Origin: Paramecium pentaurelia
Lineage: Eukaryota > Ciliophora > Oligohymenophorea > Peniculida > Parameciidae
NCBI GenBank assembly: GCA_905183005.1
Contig: CAJJDO010000063.1
Coordinates: 270,408 to 334,407, forward strand
DNA: 64,000 nucleotides
Direction: 5' to 3'
The position numbers and the translations under genes were made by a program. Each line of letters opens with the position of its first letter. The stretch's first letter is position 1. Below are positions 23,543 through 34,546 of this stretch, piece after piece. Below the pieces are notes generated by a model that was not told where the DNA came from, searched no databases, and saw only the letters and a list, made by a program, of their open reading frames with translations.

Positions 23543-25185
23543 TCAGTTAAGTATATTCGAATCTAAATGTTATTTTATTTAGATAAAATCTTAATTTTGA
23601 TGAGCTGAGTAAAGTGATTCAATAACATCTCTTCCTAAGGTAATAAAATCAGTAATCTCATATTTAAAGACTTATTTGTTTTTTGTATAAAATCTATAGT
23701 TAACTTCTAAAGTATAACTAAACATAACTTATGTCGTAAGGTAAACATCAGATTTTGCTACACCTGTTAAATATGGATTAATGGAATAAGGGCAATCATC
23801 ATTCATACTTTAAGGTACTAAATTTTCTTTTGTAAAGTGAATTTTGAGCTCTGGTGCTTTTTAAATATTTTCTTCCTTTTCAGTATAAATTCCTTCAATT
23901 TCATATTAATTTTTTTCATAATTAATTTAAGTTGACATAGCTTCCTTGATACGAAAATGAGCAACTTTTGATTTCATTTATTTAGGGAATTCCTATAAAT
24001 ATTTAAATAATCTACTAATATAGCTTGATGAATAGATGGATCAGGATGCCAATTTGTATAAATAAAGCTGTTACTTAATACACTGTGTGCATGGAGATCA
24101 ATATAGAAAGCCACATTATAATTTTTACATGTTTCCAAAACGGCTAAAGGACCATTAAATTTTGGAAATTTTAAAATTCTATTGTAAACTCTATTTTGAT
24201 CATATCCTAATGAATCCAATCTATAATGTCCACGATAAACTCCATCTGGATTTAACATTGGAATGATTAAAAAAACATAATTTTCGAGTAAAAACTTAGC
24301 AGATTCATTATAATTCTGTAAAGATTCAAGGATTCCTTTTAAAATAAATGAGGCTGGTACTTCACCTGCATGGACACGACATGAGATTAAAATATATTAC
24401 TTCTTGAATTTGATTAAAGATTCATTTTATTATTTATCTGGAAATAAAAATTCAGGACAATAATATTCTTGTTATTCATGAGGCCCATTTTTTGTAATAG
24501 TTATTAATTCAATGTTTCTTCCTTCTAATGAATATGCAATAGTTTCTCTTCTAAAATAGATGTCAGGATGTAATTAAGAGAAATAAAAATCAAAAAATTT
24601 TTGATTTTTTTTATAAGACCAAGGTGGCATATAAGCAAACTAAACAATTTAATTTGCTTTAAATTCGAATGAAAATTTAACTTAAAATCCTTGATATACT
24701 GCTGGATATCTACTCCAAATTTTATTGATCTTCACATAAATGTCTGAATCATTTGTCCATATTTTTTTAAATCTCGTAGCTATATTGACAATAACAAAGT
24801 TAGCTTAAAAATCTGTCACAGAAACAACCTTAAAATTAAACCATTATCTGGTGCCTTTATTGGATTATACTGGTGGAATTCTTCCTTGACAATCTTCCGA
24901 TATACTTAAATTAAATGTGGTTGCTTCAATTTATTCAACTTAGGATAAATTCCCAGAGTCATAATTACTCCAAAAAGTGATTCCATTTAAAGTTACATTT
25001 ATTTTAGATGGACAATCATCTGATGATGGATATATTAATTCTTAATTAAGCAATACTTATTTCTATATTTTATTATTAGTAAAATTAGATGAAGATATTT
25101 AACTGTCTCTAGATGAAAGTTAGGATTGATTTTATGAAATTTAGGACTCTTACATTTATTTTTCATTTGATTATTTATTTCCCAT
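23543..25185 (-). CDS. cytosolic (Nna1/AGBL-type) metallocarboxypeptidase, M14
   Basis: A 539-residue protein after removing a 23-nt intron near 24000. The N-terminal beta domain of this subfamily is seen in FEFKANQIVQFAYMPPW and QLHPDIYFRRETIAYSLEG. The M14 core follows: SCRVHAGEVPAS (zinc H and E), PMLNPDGVYRGHYR, GYDQNRVY (substrate-binding Asn-Arg), FYIDLHAHS (third zinc His) and YTLEVNYRF (catalytic Glu). These enzymes remove glutamate side chains or C-terminal residues from tubulin and so tune ciliary microtubules. All zinc ligands and the catalytic Glu are present. Without the intron the frame would end before the catalytic Glu, which supports the splice. Confidence 0.92.
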
Positions 25186-25210
25186 TTTTATGAATTTTAA
25201 TAATATATAC

Positions 25211-26158
25211 TCATTTAATATACCCAAGCTTTTGAAGTACCTTAATCGTGTTATCAAATAATATATTATTATCTGATTTTAGATATTTAGGATAACAATC
25301 TTTATAATAATATCCATTCTTTAATTGGTTGTTTGGTTATGTTGCTAAAAATGTTGAAGTGACTGATCCTTATTCAGGAGTTTTAGTGAAATACCATATC
25401 ATTGGAGTAAAAAATTTATTAAATTTAAATTAACTAAGCATGTGTGTTCTAACTACTCCAGGATGCAATGTATAAACTTTAATATTAGTATCTTTTAAAT
25501 GATTTGCAAATGAAGATGTTTCATATATATTAGCTAACTTAGATATGGCATAAATTTTATGACAAGAATATGGAATAGGTTCTTGATTCAAATAATAGTT
25601 GAAATCAACCTAACTAGGAGAATCTGTGTGTGCACGTGAAGCAACAAAGATTATTCTTGATTCATACTCATTTGGTATGTGATCAAGTAAATTATAAGTT
25701 AACAAAAAAGGAGATAAATAGTTAACACCAAAATTCTGTTCAAATCCTTATTGAGTATATTTTAATTCTAAATTAAAGACTCCTGCATTATTAATTAGGA
25801 TATCTAATTTTTCATGTCTCTTTTTAAATTCTTGACAGAATTACTAAACATTATTCAAATCATTTAAATCTAAGTACATGTATTAGATATTAGTATAATT
25901 AAATAATTAGGATTTAATTCTTTCAACATTTCTCCCTGCAACAATTACACTTTTGGCTTTTGATAATTTTTTAGCTGTTTCCCATCCAATTCCATCTGTA
26001 CCACCTGTAATTAAGATAGTTTTATCATTCAAAGTAATCTTATTAAAAATTATTTTTACCTATTAATGCTTTCTAAAATAATTAATTCCTCCCATAATTT
26101 TTAATTTTCCTGCTATTAAACTAATTGAACCTATAGAAAGAGCTAAAAGCTTATTCAT
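25211..26158 (-). CDS. short-chain dehydrogenase/reductase (retinol dehydrogenase-like)
   Basis: About 300 residues with an N-terminal membrane anchor (MNKLLALSIGSISLIAGKL). SDR hallmarks: TILITGGTDGIGWETAK (NAD(P)-binding TGxxxGIG), DILINNAGV (NNAG), FGVNYLSPFLLTY, IIFVASRAH (catalytic Ser region), YAISKLANI (YxxxK) and LHPGVVRTHM. A 21-nt intron near the N-terminus is needed. This subgroup reduces lipid-soluble aldehydes or ketones, usually at the ER. The 26158 start gives the anchor; the next minus-strand stop lies 38 bp upstream. Confidence 0.93.
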
Positions 26159-26196
26159 TTGATTAAAATAATAAATTCATAAATGTTATTTAATTT

Positions 26197-26850
26197 TCAT
26201 TAATAATTTTATTAACCTCTTGCTGTATCTTTATTCTAAATAGGCCCAATTGTGAATTAAGACATCAGTTGCTAGAAAGCATGATAACACTAAAATTCTA
26301 ATATATTTTCAATCTAGTACTTCTAACTGTCCTAATTAGTTGATAGGAATGTACAAATGTTACAAAAAATAATAAAAATGAATGCAATTAAATTTGTTAT
26401 ATTATGCATTTTAATTACTTATTCTTATCTATCTTCTCTTACTTATAAAGATTTTATTGAAATGATCAAAAAAGAATAGCTAAGTTATTAATTAATTACC
26501 TACTAATTAATGCAATCAATGAGAATATATCAAATTTTGATTTATCTTATTTATTGAGAACAATAACTACTCTTAAAAAAAAAGTAGCTATTATACCAAA
26601 CATTGCACATTTGAATCTCTCCAAAAAACTAATATTAATCAATCTATTACAAGTTTTAACATGCATTAAAGGAATTCTTGACATCACAATAATCTGAATT
26701 AGTTTACTAATCTAATTATGGATCATTAGTTTGAGTTTCAATTACATCTGATACTTTTGAATTTTAGATTTTAGAATTATCTGGAAGCAGAACGTAATAT
26801 TTTTCTTCTAATCGTAAAATTTGTTATCTTGTCAGAGAATAGTTATACAT
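26197..26850 (-). CDS. possible membrane protein of unknown function
   Basis: From ATG 26850: MYNYSLTRQQILRLEEKYYVLLPD, then SKVSDVIETQTNDP, SDYCDVKNSFNACQNL and, after a 25-nt intron ending AAG, hydrophobic segments (FDIFSLIALI, ITNLIAFIFIIFCNICTF), ending IGPIQNKDTARGQQNYQ. The 5' exon is purine-rich and clearly coding-like. The middle is less certain because the opposite strand has a competing frame with a signal-peptide-like start at about 26373 (NAIKFVILCILITY). Strand and exon structure need transcript data. Confidence 0.45.
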
Positions 26851-27353
26851 ATTGAAAATAATAAAATAATTTAATATATTTTAATATTTCTTCAAATAAT
26901 CAAGAATTCAAATATTTAGTTACATACAATATATTAATACTAAATAAGATATAATAATAATATATAAATTGATTTTCAAAACATTGAATACTATTAAATT
27001 TTTGTAAAACAATATTTAATAAATTACTAAAAATTATATATCTATTCTAATTTGAAACTGATTATTGGTTAATTATAATTATTAAAATTTAAGAAATTAA
27101 TTATATATTATTAAGATAAAGAGATAGCAATCTTTGATTATTATCATATCTATAAAATATTTAATATAAAACTGATTTTTACATTTGATAAGTTTTCCAA
27201 AATAATGTAATGAAGTTAAGATTAATATAGAAAAAACTAGAACCTTGGTATTTTTTTTATTGCAAAAGGAAAATAGATAAATAAATTGGCTTTTCTAGTA
27301 TTAATTTTAATGATAATTTGAATTAGTTTTGTAAAAATTTATATATTAAATAA
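26851..27353. other. AT-rich intergenic stretch
   Basis: About 500 bp of A/T-rich sequence between divergent genes; no frame or structure supported. Confidence 0.6.
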
Positions 27354-28694
27354 ATGAATACAAGTGAATTGGTTGAATATCAATAAAAAGTAGAGGCTTA
27401 CATAAAAGAGCACAAGATGACTGATTTATTTGAAAATCTTACTAGATTGTTAGTGCTTTCAAAACCTCAGGATCCTATGTCATTCTTAATTGATGTCCTT
27501 GAAAATAGAAGAGTGCAACGGCTTATCCTAGTAACAGGTGTAGTTGCTACAACAAGATAGGAAATAGTAGTATCACTTGCTAATTTGTTCAATTACAAAG
27601 TTATTACTATAGAAGATCACTTTAAATCTCATTGGGTGAATGATGATTAAGTAAATGAATACATTCATGCAGAATTGAAAAAAACTGAAAAGCATTTCAG
27701 AGGTGTCATAATATCTGGGTATCCTAATAACATTAAACAAGCATATTATTTATAATCCTTAGGAATATTACAAGAAAGGTAATATATGAATTCATTTTAG
27801 ATTCTTTTATTTAGAGAGTGATTTAGATTTTTGTAGACAATATTATGAATAAATATCTTAATCCTAAGAGGAAGTGACTAAGGCATTAACAAGAGATAGA
27901 TTAAATAAGAAAGATTTAGAATATATCTATGGATCTTATATGGATATATTTAATACATCAAAAAGGACTAAAGAAGATATCATTGAAAATATCAAATAGA
28001 TTATTCGTTTAAGGGATAGGAAGTTTCCTCCTCTTCGTTTTCCAAGAGTAGCAATTATACGACCTCCTGGTTTAAAAGAAAGAGCAACTTAATTAGCATA
28101 AATATTTAGTAAAAGATATGGTCTTGTATAACTTATAACTTTTGATATGATTTAATAATAAATTCAAAATAAAGGAGCTCTGGGTCCTTTAATTTATAAT
28201 TAACTTTAAAAGGAAGAAGAAATACCTAATGATATTATGAATAGTATAGTGTATACAGAAGTATTATCAACAGAGGCTAGAACTAAGGGATGGGTTTTAG
28301 AAGGATTTCCTAAGAATGAAGCTTAATTAAAGTTTTTGGAGGCATAACATGTGAATTTATTTGTAGTTTTGAATGAGGATGAAGATGTATTAATTAATAA
28401 GTCTAAATAATTGAAAATTGATCCAGTTACTAAAATAAAATATGAGAAAGTTCCATTAAATAATAAACCATTATTAGATAGATTATAGAATTATTAGGTA
28501 ATTATTATAAATTATTTTAGATTCATAATGAATAATTACTAAAATCTAGGATAACTAAATATTAATCATTTGTAAAATTGATTGAATAGAAATTTAGTGA
28601 AAGAGTTTAAGTATTTAAATTAGAAAAGGATTCAACTGAGAATATCATTAGAGTAACAGATGTATTTTTGAATAATCCTAAAATTTATAATTGA
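27354..28694 (+). CDS. AK8: adenylate kinase 8-like protein, P-loops degenerate
   Basis: 431 residues after removing introns of 22 and 23 nt. The N-terminal RIIa/DPY-30-like helix pair is AYIKEHKMTDLFENLTRLLVLSKPQDPMSF, in two parts. Two adenylate-kinase-like modules follow, aligned to AK8 by GVIISGYPNN, QSLGILQERF and RKFPPLRFPRVAII, then GPLIYNQL, GWVLEGFPKNEAQLKFL and KIDPVTKIKYEKVP. Both P-loops lack the GxxGxGK[ST] motif (TGVVATTRQ and RPPGLKERA). AK8 is a radial-spoke or axonemal adenylate kinase, so this is probably a ciliary structural relative with weak or no catalysis. Confidence 0.85.
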
Positions 28695-28986
28695 TAGATT
28701 AAAGTTATTTGTGCTCAAAATTTTTTAGAATTTTTAATTAATTCAAATATCTCTATTCATCTAATAAGTTATTTCAATAAAGAGATATATAATATATTAA
28801 TAAAGATATAATTATGTTAATCATATATAATATAATAATAATATTACAATTTTGCACTAATATTTAACTTAAATATTAATTAAAATAGACTAAAGTGAAT
28901 TTGAAAGTAAGAAACATCTTTATTTAGAGTTTAATATATATATAAATATACTCATATTATTTACAATATAATATAGATAAAAATAT

Positions 28987-30289
28987 TCATAGAATTCCAA
29001 AGAACTTTCGAGTAGCCACTTTCTTAGTTTCACTTTAACTTTCCTTAATAATTTCATTAGTTAATTCATATAGATTATGGATATCCTTTTGCATTTCAAT
29101 TAAATTCTTATATAGATTTTAATATTCATCATAAAATTCTGGTATTTCATTCAAAGTGATATTCTAAATAAAATATATAATTATACATTTAACTATTTCT
29201 GATTGAATTTTAATCTATATTTCTTTGATTATTCATAAAATTTTGATTTACGTTGTAGATCTTATATTTTCATTTTAATCATTTACAGATTGACATAATT
29301 TTAGTGTGTATCCATATTAAAAATTCCATTTTAAGATAACTCCTATAATTAATATGAATATATATATATTTACATTTTAAGAATTTTTAATAATATCTAA
29401 ACGTTCTTTACTTAGTTCTTGAAATTCTTGATGATTGATATTTAATTTATGATAGTCTAATTTTTCAATAAATTGTAGAGTTGATTCATAAGTAGTAAAA
29501 TAATATTCATCTTCTCCTGTAATTCTCTTTGGTGATCTATAATAGCTAACAAATAAAATATTAGAATAAGCTTTTTATGGTTGAGCCTTGAGTGTGGCAT
29601 ATATTAAAACAGGTAATAAATTATCAGCACCTGTTGGTTAATTATTAGCCATTTAATTAACAATAGCTATTTTATTTTATATTAATCTATTACCACTAGT
29701 TTATTTGCCTGCATTAACAATACAATTTAATTTTTCTCTTGGTGTTTCTACCTTATCAATTTTAGATATTACTAAGATATTATTTACAATTTTTACAATC
29801 AATTACTTAATTAAACATTTTATGTTTTTCAATGTTTTCATCAATGTCAAGATGTTTAGCTTAAACAAATGAATATGCTTTCATAGAAAATTCAATTTCT
29901 CTATCTTTGACTGGATCAATTAATATTAATCTAATAATAATGATGTATATATATATACTTTGAACAAAGTGGTTTCATTACAAGTTTTTCAATGGCCTCT
30001 CCATTTTCTCTTAAATATTCATCAGATTCTTTCCATAGATCTTAAAATTCATCTTCAAATTCGCTTATTTTTTATTGTACTATGTTAGGCATAGAATCAA
30101 GTGGTAGTTTGCTTTGTTACACTTCTCGAATAAAACTTAACTTAAATGCATGTACAATTGCTACTTAATTATTTTTTATTTGAGTGTTGCAGATTCATTT
30201 CTTTTCATTTTATCTGATACAGTTGGTTCAACTCTTCTAGATTATTCTAAAGACTATTCTGATTCATCTATTATTGTTGATTAATCCAT
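28987..30289 (-). CDS. VPS9-domain Rab5-type guanine nucleotide exchange factor
   Basis: About 410 residues. The N-terminus is MDQSTIIDESEQSLEQSRR. Then helices include FEDEFQDLWKESDEYLRENG and EAIEKLVMKPLCSK. The VPS9 domain follows: HLDIDENIEK, NCIVNAGK, GADNLLPVLIYATLKAQP, SNILFVSYYRSP, GEDEYYFTTYESTLQFIEKL. The Asp in ADNLLP and the Tyr/Thr in the YYFTTYEST stretch are the residues VPS9 proteins use against Rab5-class GTPases. The C-tail is helical, ending RKFFGIL. Several 26-28 nt introns are needed (one at about 29943-29970). It likely acts in endosome or phagosome fusion. Confidence 0.88.
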
Positions 30290-30614
30290 TACGTGTATAA
30301 TAATTAAATTATATCAATTTTCAATTGGAATTAATAATGATCAAATAGAAATTTATGTAATTACTATTCATTAATATACAAGTATTCATATAATCAAATA
30401 AAGTTAATATTATATATTGAGTTCTGTTATTAATTTTATTTGGCAGTAAAGTAAATGTAGTTTATGATTTATTATCAATATCTACTTCATTTTTAGATTA
30501 ATAAATAAAGGATAATAAATATATTTAAATTATAACAATTCATATTATTTGCTGAATAATCAATTTATAATATATTAATGATTTTCTATCTAAATTATTA
30601 CTAATGAGAAGCCA

Positions 30615-31027
30615 TCATTAAACTTCGATAATAATAATTTATTAATTATACTCAATTAAGATCATTATCTTTTAAATTTAATAATTAATTTGCATAAGAT
30701 CCTTAGTCTAATTGAAATATTTGAATAAAATTAAGAGTAATTCTATTTATTCATTTAATAATCCTTCTAATACTCTTTTAAATTTGGAAATAAATAAGTA
30801 TATGATTTAATTATTATTTTTCATTTAAATGCTTTCCTTAATAATTGTGAATTTCAATCCAATGAAACATATTTAAATTGTTTTCTTGAATCAAATTTGT
30901 TTTTATTTCCTCCATCATTTAATTTGGTTTAATAAGTAGTAATAATTTCATAATGGGATAAGGATTCTGATTATAATATAGTATAAATATATTAACATAA
31001 ATCTTAATAAAATATATCATCTGGCAT
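30615..31027 (-). CDS. possible small protein gene, exon structure unclear
   Basis: ATG 31027 opens MPDDIFYQDLCQYIYTILQ...SHYEIITTYQTKLNDGGNKNKFDSRKQF. An intron of 32 nt would lead to FISKFKRVLEGLLNEQ and IELLLILFKYFNQTKDLM. Without it the first frame meets TGA at LD* and again further on. Both continuations look coding-like, so this is either a short gene or a decaying one. It is 32 bp from the divergent coiled-coil gene. No domain recognised. Confidence 0.35.
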
Positions 31028-31059
31028 AATAAATAGCGTTAAAATATTATTTTTATATA

Positions 31060-31788
31060 ATGAAATCTCATTCCTAACATGAAAATGGAACTTTGTAATA
31101 ATTAGGTCGTTTGAGAATACCAAAGGTACTATTCTTGCCAGGTGAACCAATGGCCAAATAACGTGTTGATTCTCTACCTTCTAGTCCTGTAAAGGGAATT
31201 CCTAATTAAGCTGATGTTTAAGAGAAGTTAAAGATATTACAGGCAGAGAGAGAGGCAAGATCAAAATTGCAAGAGCAAGAAATGTTTGAAAGAGAGAAAC
31301 GAAGCTCATTCAATAGATAGGCTCATATAATAAACAAGTTGCATAATGTCGAATAGTAGTTAGAAAAATGGAAGAAGACTAGACATAATATTGAATTGTA
31401 AGTAGTTAGAGTAGCAAAAGTGTTAACAAGACCAAGATGAGCTAGATGATCGAATGTCAATAAAAGACTGGAGTTGAATTTCACCGTTCAATTTAATAAA
31501 GAAACAAGAGTTATTCTGATTTTGAACATAGAAGTGCTGGAATTTACTTAAATCATGAAATATTTTAAAGAAGAAAGGAGGTAGAGAGGGAACGAAATTA
31601 ATTAGTAAATTAAACTAGATATAGAAACAATGTTGATTAAGTATTTATATATTTAAATATTTAAGATTGATAGAAATGTTAGAATCATGTAGAAAAAATA
31701 TAGAACTGAAAAGAAATGTTTTGCACTTCGTAAGCCCTTTTATAATATAAATGATCTTAAAAATTATTCTCACTTCTTATTATTTTGA
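31060..31788 (+). CDS. coiled-coil protein
   Basis: 224 residues with two small introns (about 29 and 25 nt). It starts MKSHSQHENGTLQQLGRLR and includes a short motif VLFLPGEPMAKQRVDSLP. A long charged helix follows (EKLKILQAEREARSKLQEQEMFEREKR, in two turns), then HRSIQQRNKSYSDFEHRSAG and a basic C-terminus ending FALRKPFYNINDLKN. Likely structural. No family recognised. Confidence 0.65.
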
Positions 31789-32018
31789 TAATAATAATTT
31801 ATCTTTTTTTCATCTAATTATAATCAATTTTAATAAACATTAAATATATATAATCTTATCTTTATTGAATTATTTTTGAATTAAAATATAACATACTTTA
31901 AAAACTAATTTATACTAATAGATATATGTATGTCTATTTATAACATTATTATATTAAAAAGATTTTGTTACTAAAAATATATTAAAAAATAATATACAAT
32001 AATATTAATAATACATCA

Positions 32019-33398
32019 ATGAAATAATGTTCCATAATAGTTTTTGGAGACATAGGAAGATCTCCAAGAATGGTTAATCATGCTTTGGCAATAGCTGATA
32101 ATACAGAGTATCGTATTAATTTCTATGGGTATTTGGATAATAAGCCAACTTAAGCATTAATGTCTAATCCAAATATTAGAATTGTGGATCTAAATCTTTG
32201 GATAGTAAATTAATTAAAGAAAATGCCAAGATTCTTATTTTTATTGTATGCAATACTTAGAATTGCATTACAATCATTATATTTATTCCTATTACTATTA
32301 TTTAGTAGGAAATAGGAATTTATTTTGGTTTAGAATCCTCCTTCAATTCCAGTTTTACATGTAGTTAGTTTAATAAAGGGAATACGTAGATCAAAGATCA
32401 TAATTGATTTTCACAATTATGGACATACAATATTGGCATTGTAGATGAAAAACAATTTTATATTAAAGATGGCTAGATCTTATGAGCATTAATTTAGTAG
32501 ATCATATGATTATGCTTTATGTGTATCTTAAGCAATGTAGAAGGATTTATAATAGAATTGGAGGATAAAGTATAAATAATAATAGTATAGATGGAAGTGC
32601 TACAGTTGTATATGATAAGGCAAACATTAATTTTAATGTTATAAATAAGCCTAAAGAGAAACATGAATTATTTATGAAATTAGATTTCCATTGGTAATGG
32701 GAAGTATTAAATAGCAATGAAACATTATTTACAGAAGAATTGAATAATTAATAAGTGATAGAGAAAATTAATAGACCAGGATTGATAGTAAGTAGTACTT
32801 CATGGACAAAGGATGAAGATTTTAATATTCTAGTTTAAGCATTGTAAAAATATGAGGATTTAGCAAGTAAGTTAGAAGATTGATTATTTTAGATATTGAA
32901 TAAGGAAGGGAATATAGAAAATTATATGTAGTTATAACAGGTAAGGGACCAATGAAAGAAGAATTTAAAGAGATATTTTAGAAATGTAATATTTGTTGGA
33001 ATCATGTAAAAGTAAATTTAGCTTGGTTAGACATTGATGATTATCCTAAATTATTAGGTTGTGCTGATTTAGGAATTTGTTTACATTACTCTTCATCTGG
33101 TCTAGATTTACCAATGAAAGTAGTGGATATGTTTGGAGCTGGCACACCTGTATTTGCTAAATCATTTAATGCGTATATATAATATTTATTATTAAGTATT
33201 TCTGAATTAGTATAACATTAAAAGAATGGTATATTATTTGATACTCCAGATGATTTATTTGATCATTTATCATAGGCTTTTAGATATCAATCTAATATAC
33301 TATAGAAATTAAAGAATGGAGTAGAAACATTCAGAACTGAAACATTTGATTAAGAGTGGAGAACTAAAGTGTTACCTTATATAAGAAATTTAAAATGA
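32019..33398 (+). CDS. ALG1: ALG1, chitobiosyldiphosphodolichol beta-mannosyltransferase
   Basis: 441 residues after removing introns of 28 and 26 nt, as expected for ALG1. It adds the first mannose to GlcNAc2-PP-dolichol on the cytosolic face of the ER in N-glycan assembly. The N-terminus is VFGDIGRSPRMVNHALAIA, followed by a hydrophobic stretch (FLFLLYAILRIALQSLYLFL), VQNPPSIPVL, DFHNYGHTILAL and ATVVYDKA. The GT33/GT-B nucleotide-binding part follows: GLIVSSTSWTKDEDF, VVITGKGPMKEEF, CLHYSSSGLDLPMKVVDMFG and GTPVFAKS. The last block is the family signature. All expected blocks are present. Confidence 0.97.
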
Positions 33399-33414
33399 AT
33401 TATTTTTATTTTTA

Positions 33415-34011
33415 ATGGCATACCAGATTGATTTGTCTCAATTAAAATTTATTATTGATGATACTCCTGTATTGAAAAGGTATCCTAAAGTATTAAATGT
33501 AAAAACAGAGTCAACAGAGTATTTTGATGCAAATTCGACTATTTGTGAATGTAATGAAGAATTAGAACCTTATATGTTTTGTTTAAGATTTAAAGTAGAA
33601 TTGAAATAAGATCCTATAATTTAATCAAATGAAGACAAAGAATTATATAATATGGGTTCTAGTTTTGGAGTTAATTAAGTTGAAAACAATAACAATTTCA
33701 ATAATGAAAATGATAAATTCAATAATAATATATTTGATTAGGACAACAATAATTAGATTAAATAAAGTTTCAATAATATTAAAAAATGTAATGTCTCTGT
33801 ATAAACTAACAAATTATTTCTTAAAAACAAATAATAGATATTTAAATATAATCAAAAATATAGAAATCATAAAGTTTATCAAGAAACTCTTAATAATTTA
33901 TAGTAGAATTAAAGATTCTAAAAATTCGTAAGCAAAAATAATAAGAAAATTGGATCAATCTATTTATTTTTACTATTGATTTTATTTATAATACTAATTA
34001 TGTGTTTATGA
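33415..34011 (+). CDS. tail-anchored Asn-rich protein
   Basis: 198 residues in one intronless frame starting 16 bp after the ALG1 stop. The N-terminal 65 residues are folded-looking (MAYQIDLSQLKFIIDDTPVL, STICECNEELEPYMFCLRF). The middle is Asn/Gln-rich. The C-terminus is a single strong membrane span (GSIYLFLLLILFIILIMCL) ending two residues from TGA, the layout of a tail-anchored ER or vesicle protein. The standard-code frame at 33629-33931 is an out-of-frame shadow. Family not recognised. Confidence 0.7.
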
Positions 34012-34027
34012 TTAATATATAATTAGA

Positions 34028-34486
34028 TCAGAATCTTAATACTCTGTCTTGTACATACAACATTTCATATCTAGTGTTGTAATCCATATCACCTGAAGGT
34101 TTGCATGCTAAATCCCAATAAGAAGTATTAAACACCTATCTATAAATTTATTGATTGATACTTAGCAAGGATCTCCTAATAAAAAAGTATTCCAAATTAA
34201 TATGTAAGCAAACAATACCCATCCACTTCTATACATTAAATTCATGGCCATCACATGCATCTTATAAGTATAACTGTGATCTTCTTCCATTCCAATACTA
34301 TCTCCTGCTTATCTTAATACCAATGTCTTGAATAAACCTCTTTCATAATTATTATTCAATATCTTACTATCTACCAATTCCATGATAATATCCTGTCTAA
34401 TAGGTAGCTAATAATTTTGGATCAAATCTATTGATGTACTAATAATAAGCATGTTTTGAACATGTCTTATAAAATCTCTTCTCCAT
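34028..34486 (-). CDS. 142-residue protein of unknown function
   Basis: It starts MEKRFYKTCSKHAYYQYINR and ends NTRYEMLYVQDRVLRF at TGA 34028, with one intron of about 30 nt. The central part has recognisable, non-low-complexity sequence: QLYLQDACDGHEFNVQKW, MGIVCLHINLEYFFIRR and TSYWDLACKPSGD. It lacks a clear membrane span or targeting peptide. Another frame through the same DNA and upstream to 34761 is open but overlaps the divergent plus-strand gene and was rejected. Family not recognised. Confidence 0.6.
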
Positions 34487-34546
34487 TTTTATTAATATAT
34501 ATTAAATCCCCCCTTTTAATAATTATTTATGCACTCAACATAATAG

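Noticed and set aside
29935..29975. TA-repeat tracts as mobile-element ends or telomeric sequence
   Set aside because: They are (TA)n parts of introns and spacers; no target duplication, transposase or G/C-rich telomere repeat (CCCCAA/CCCAAA) is present.
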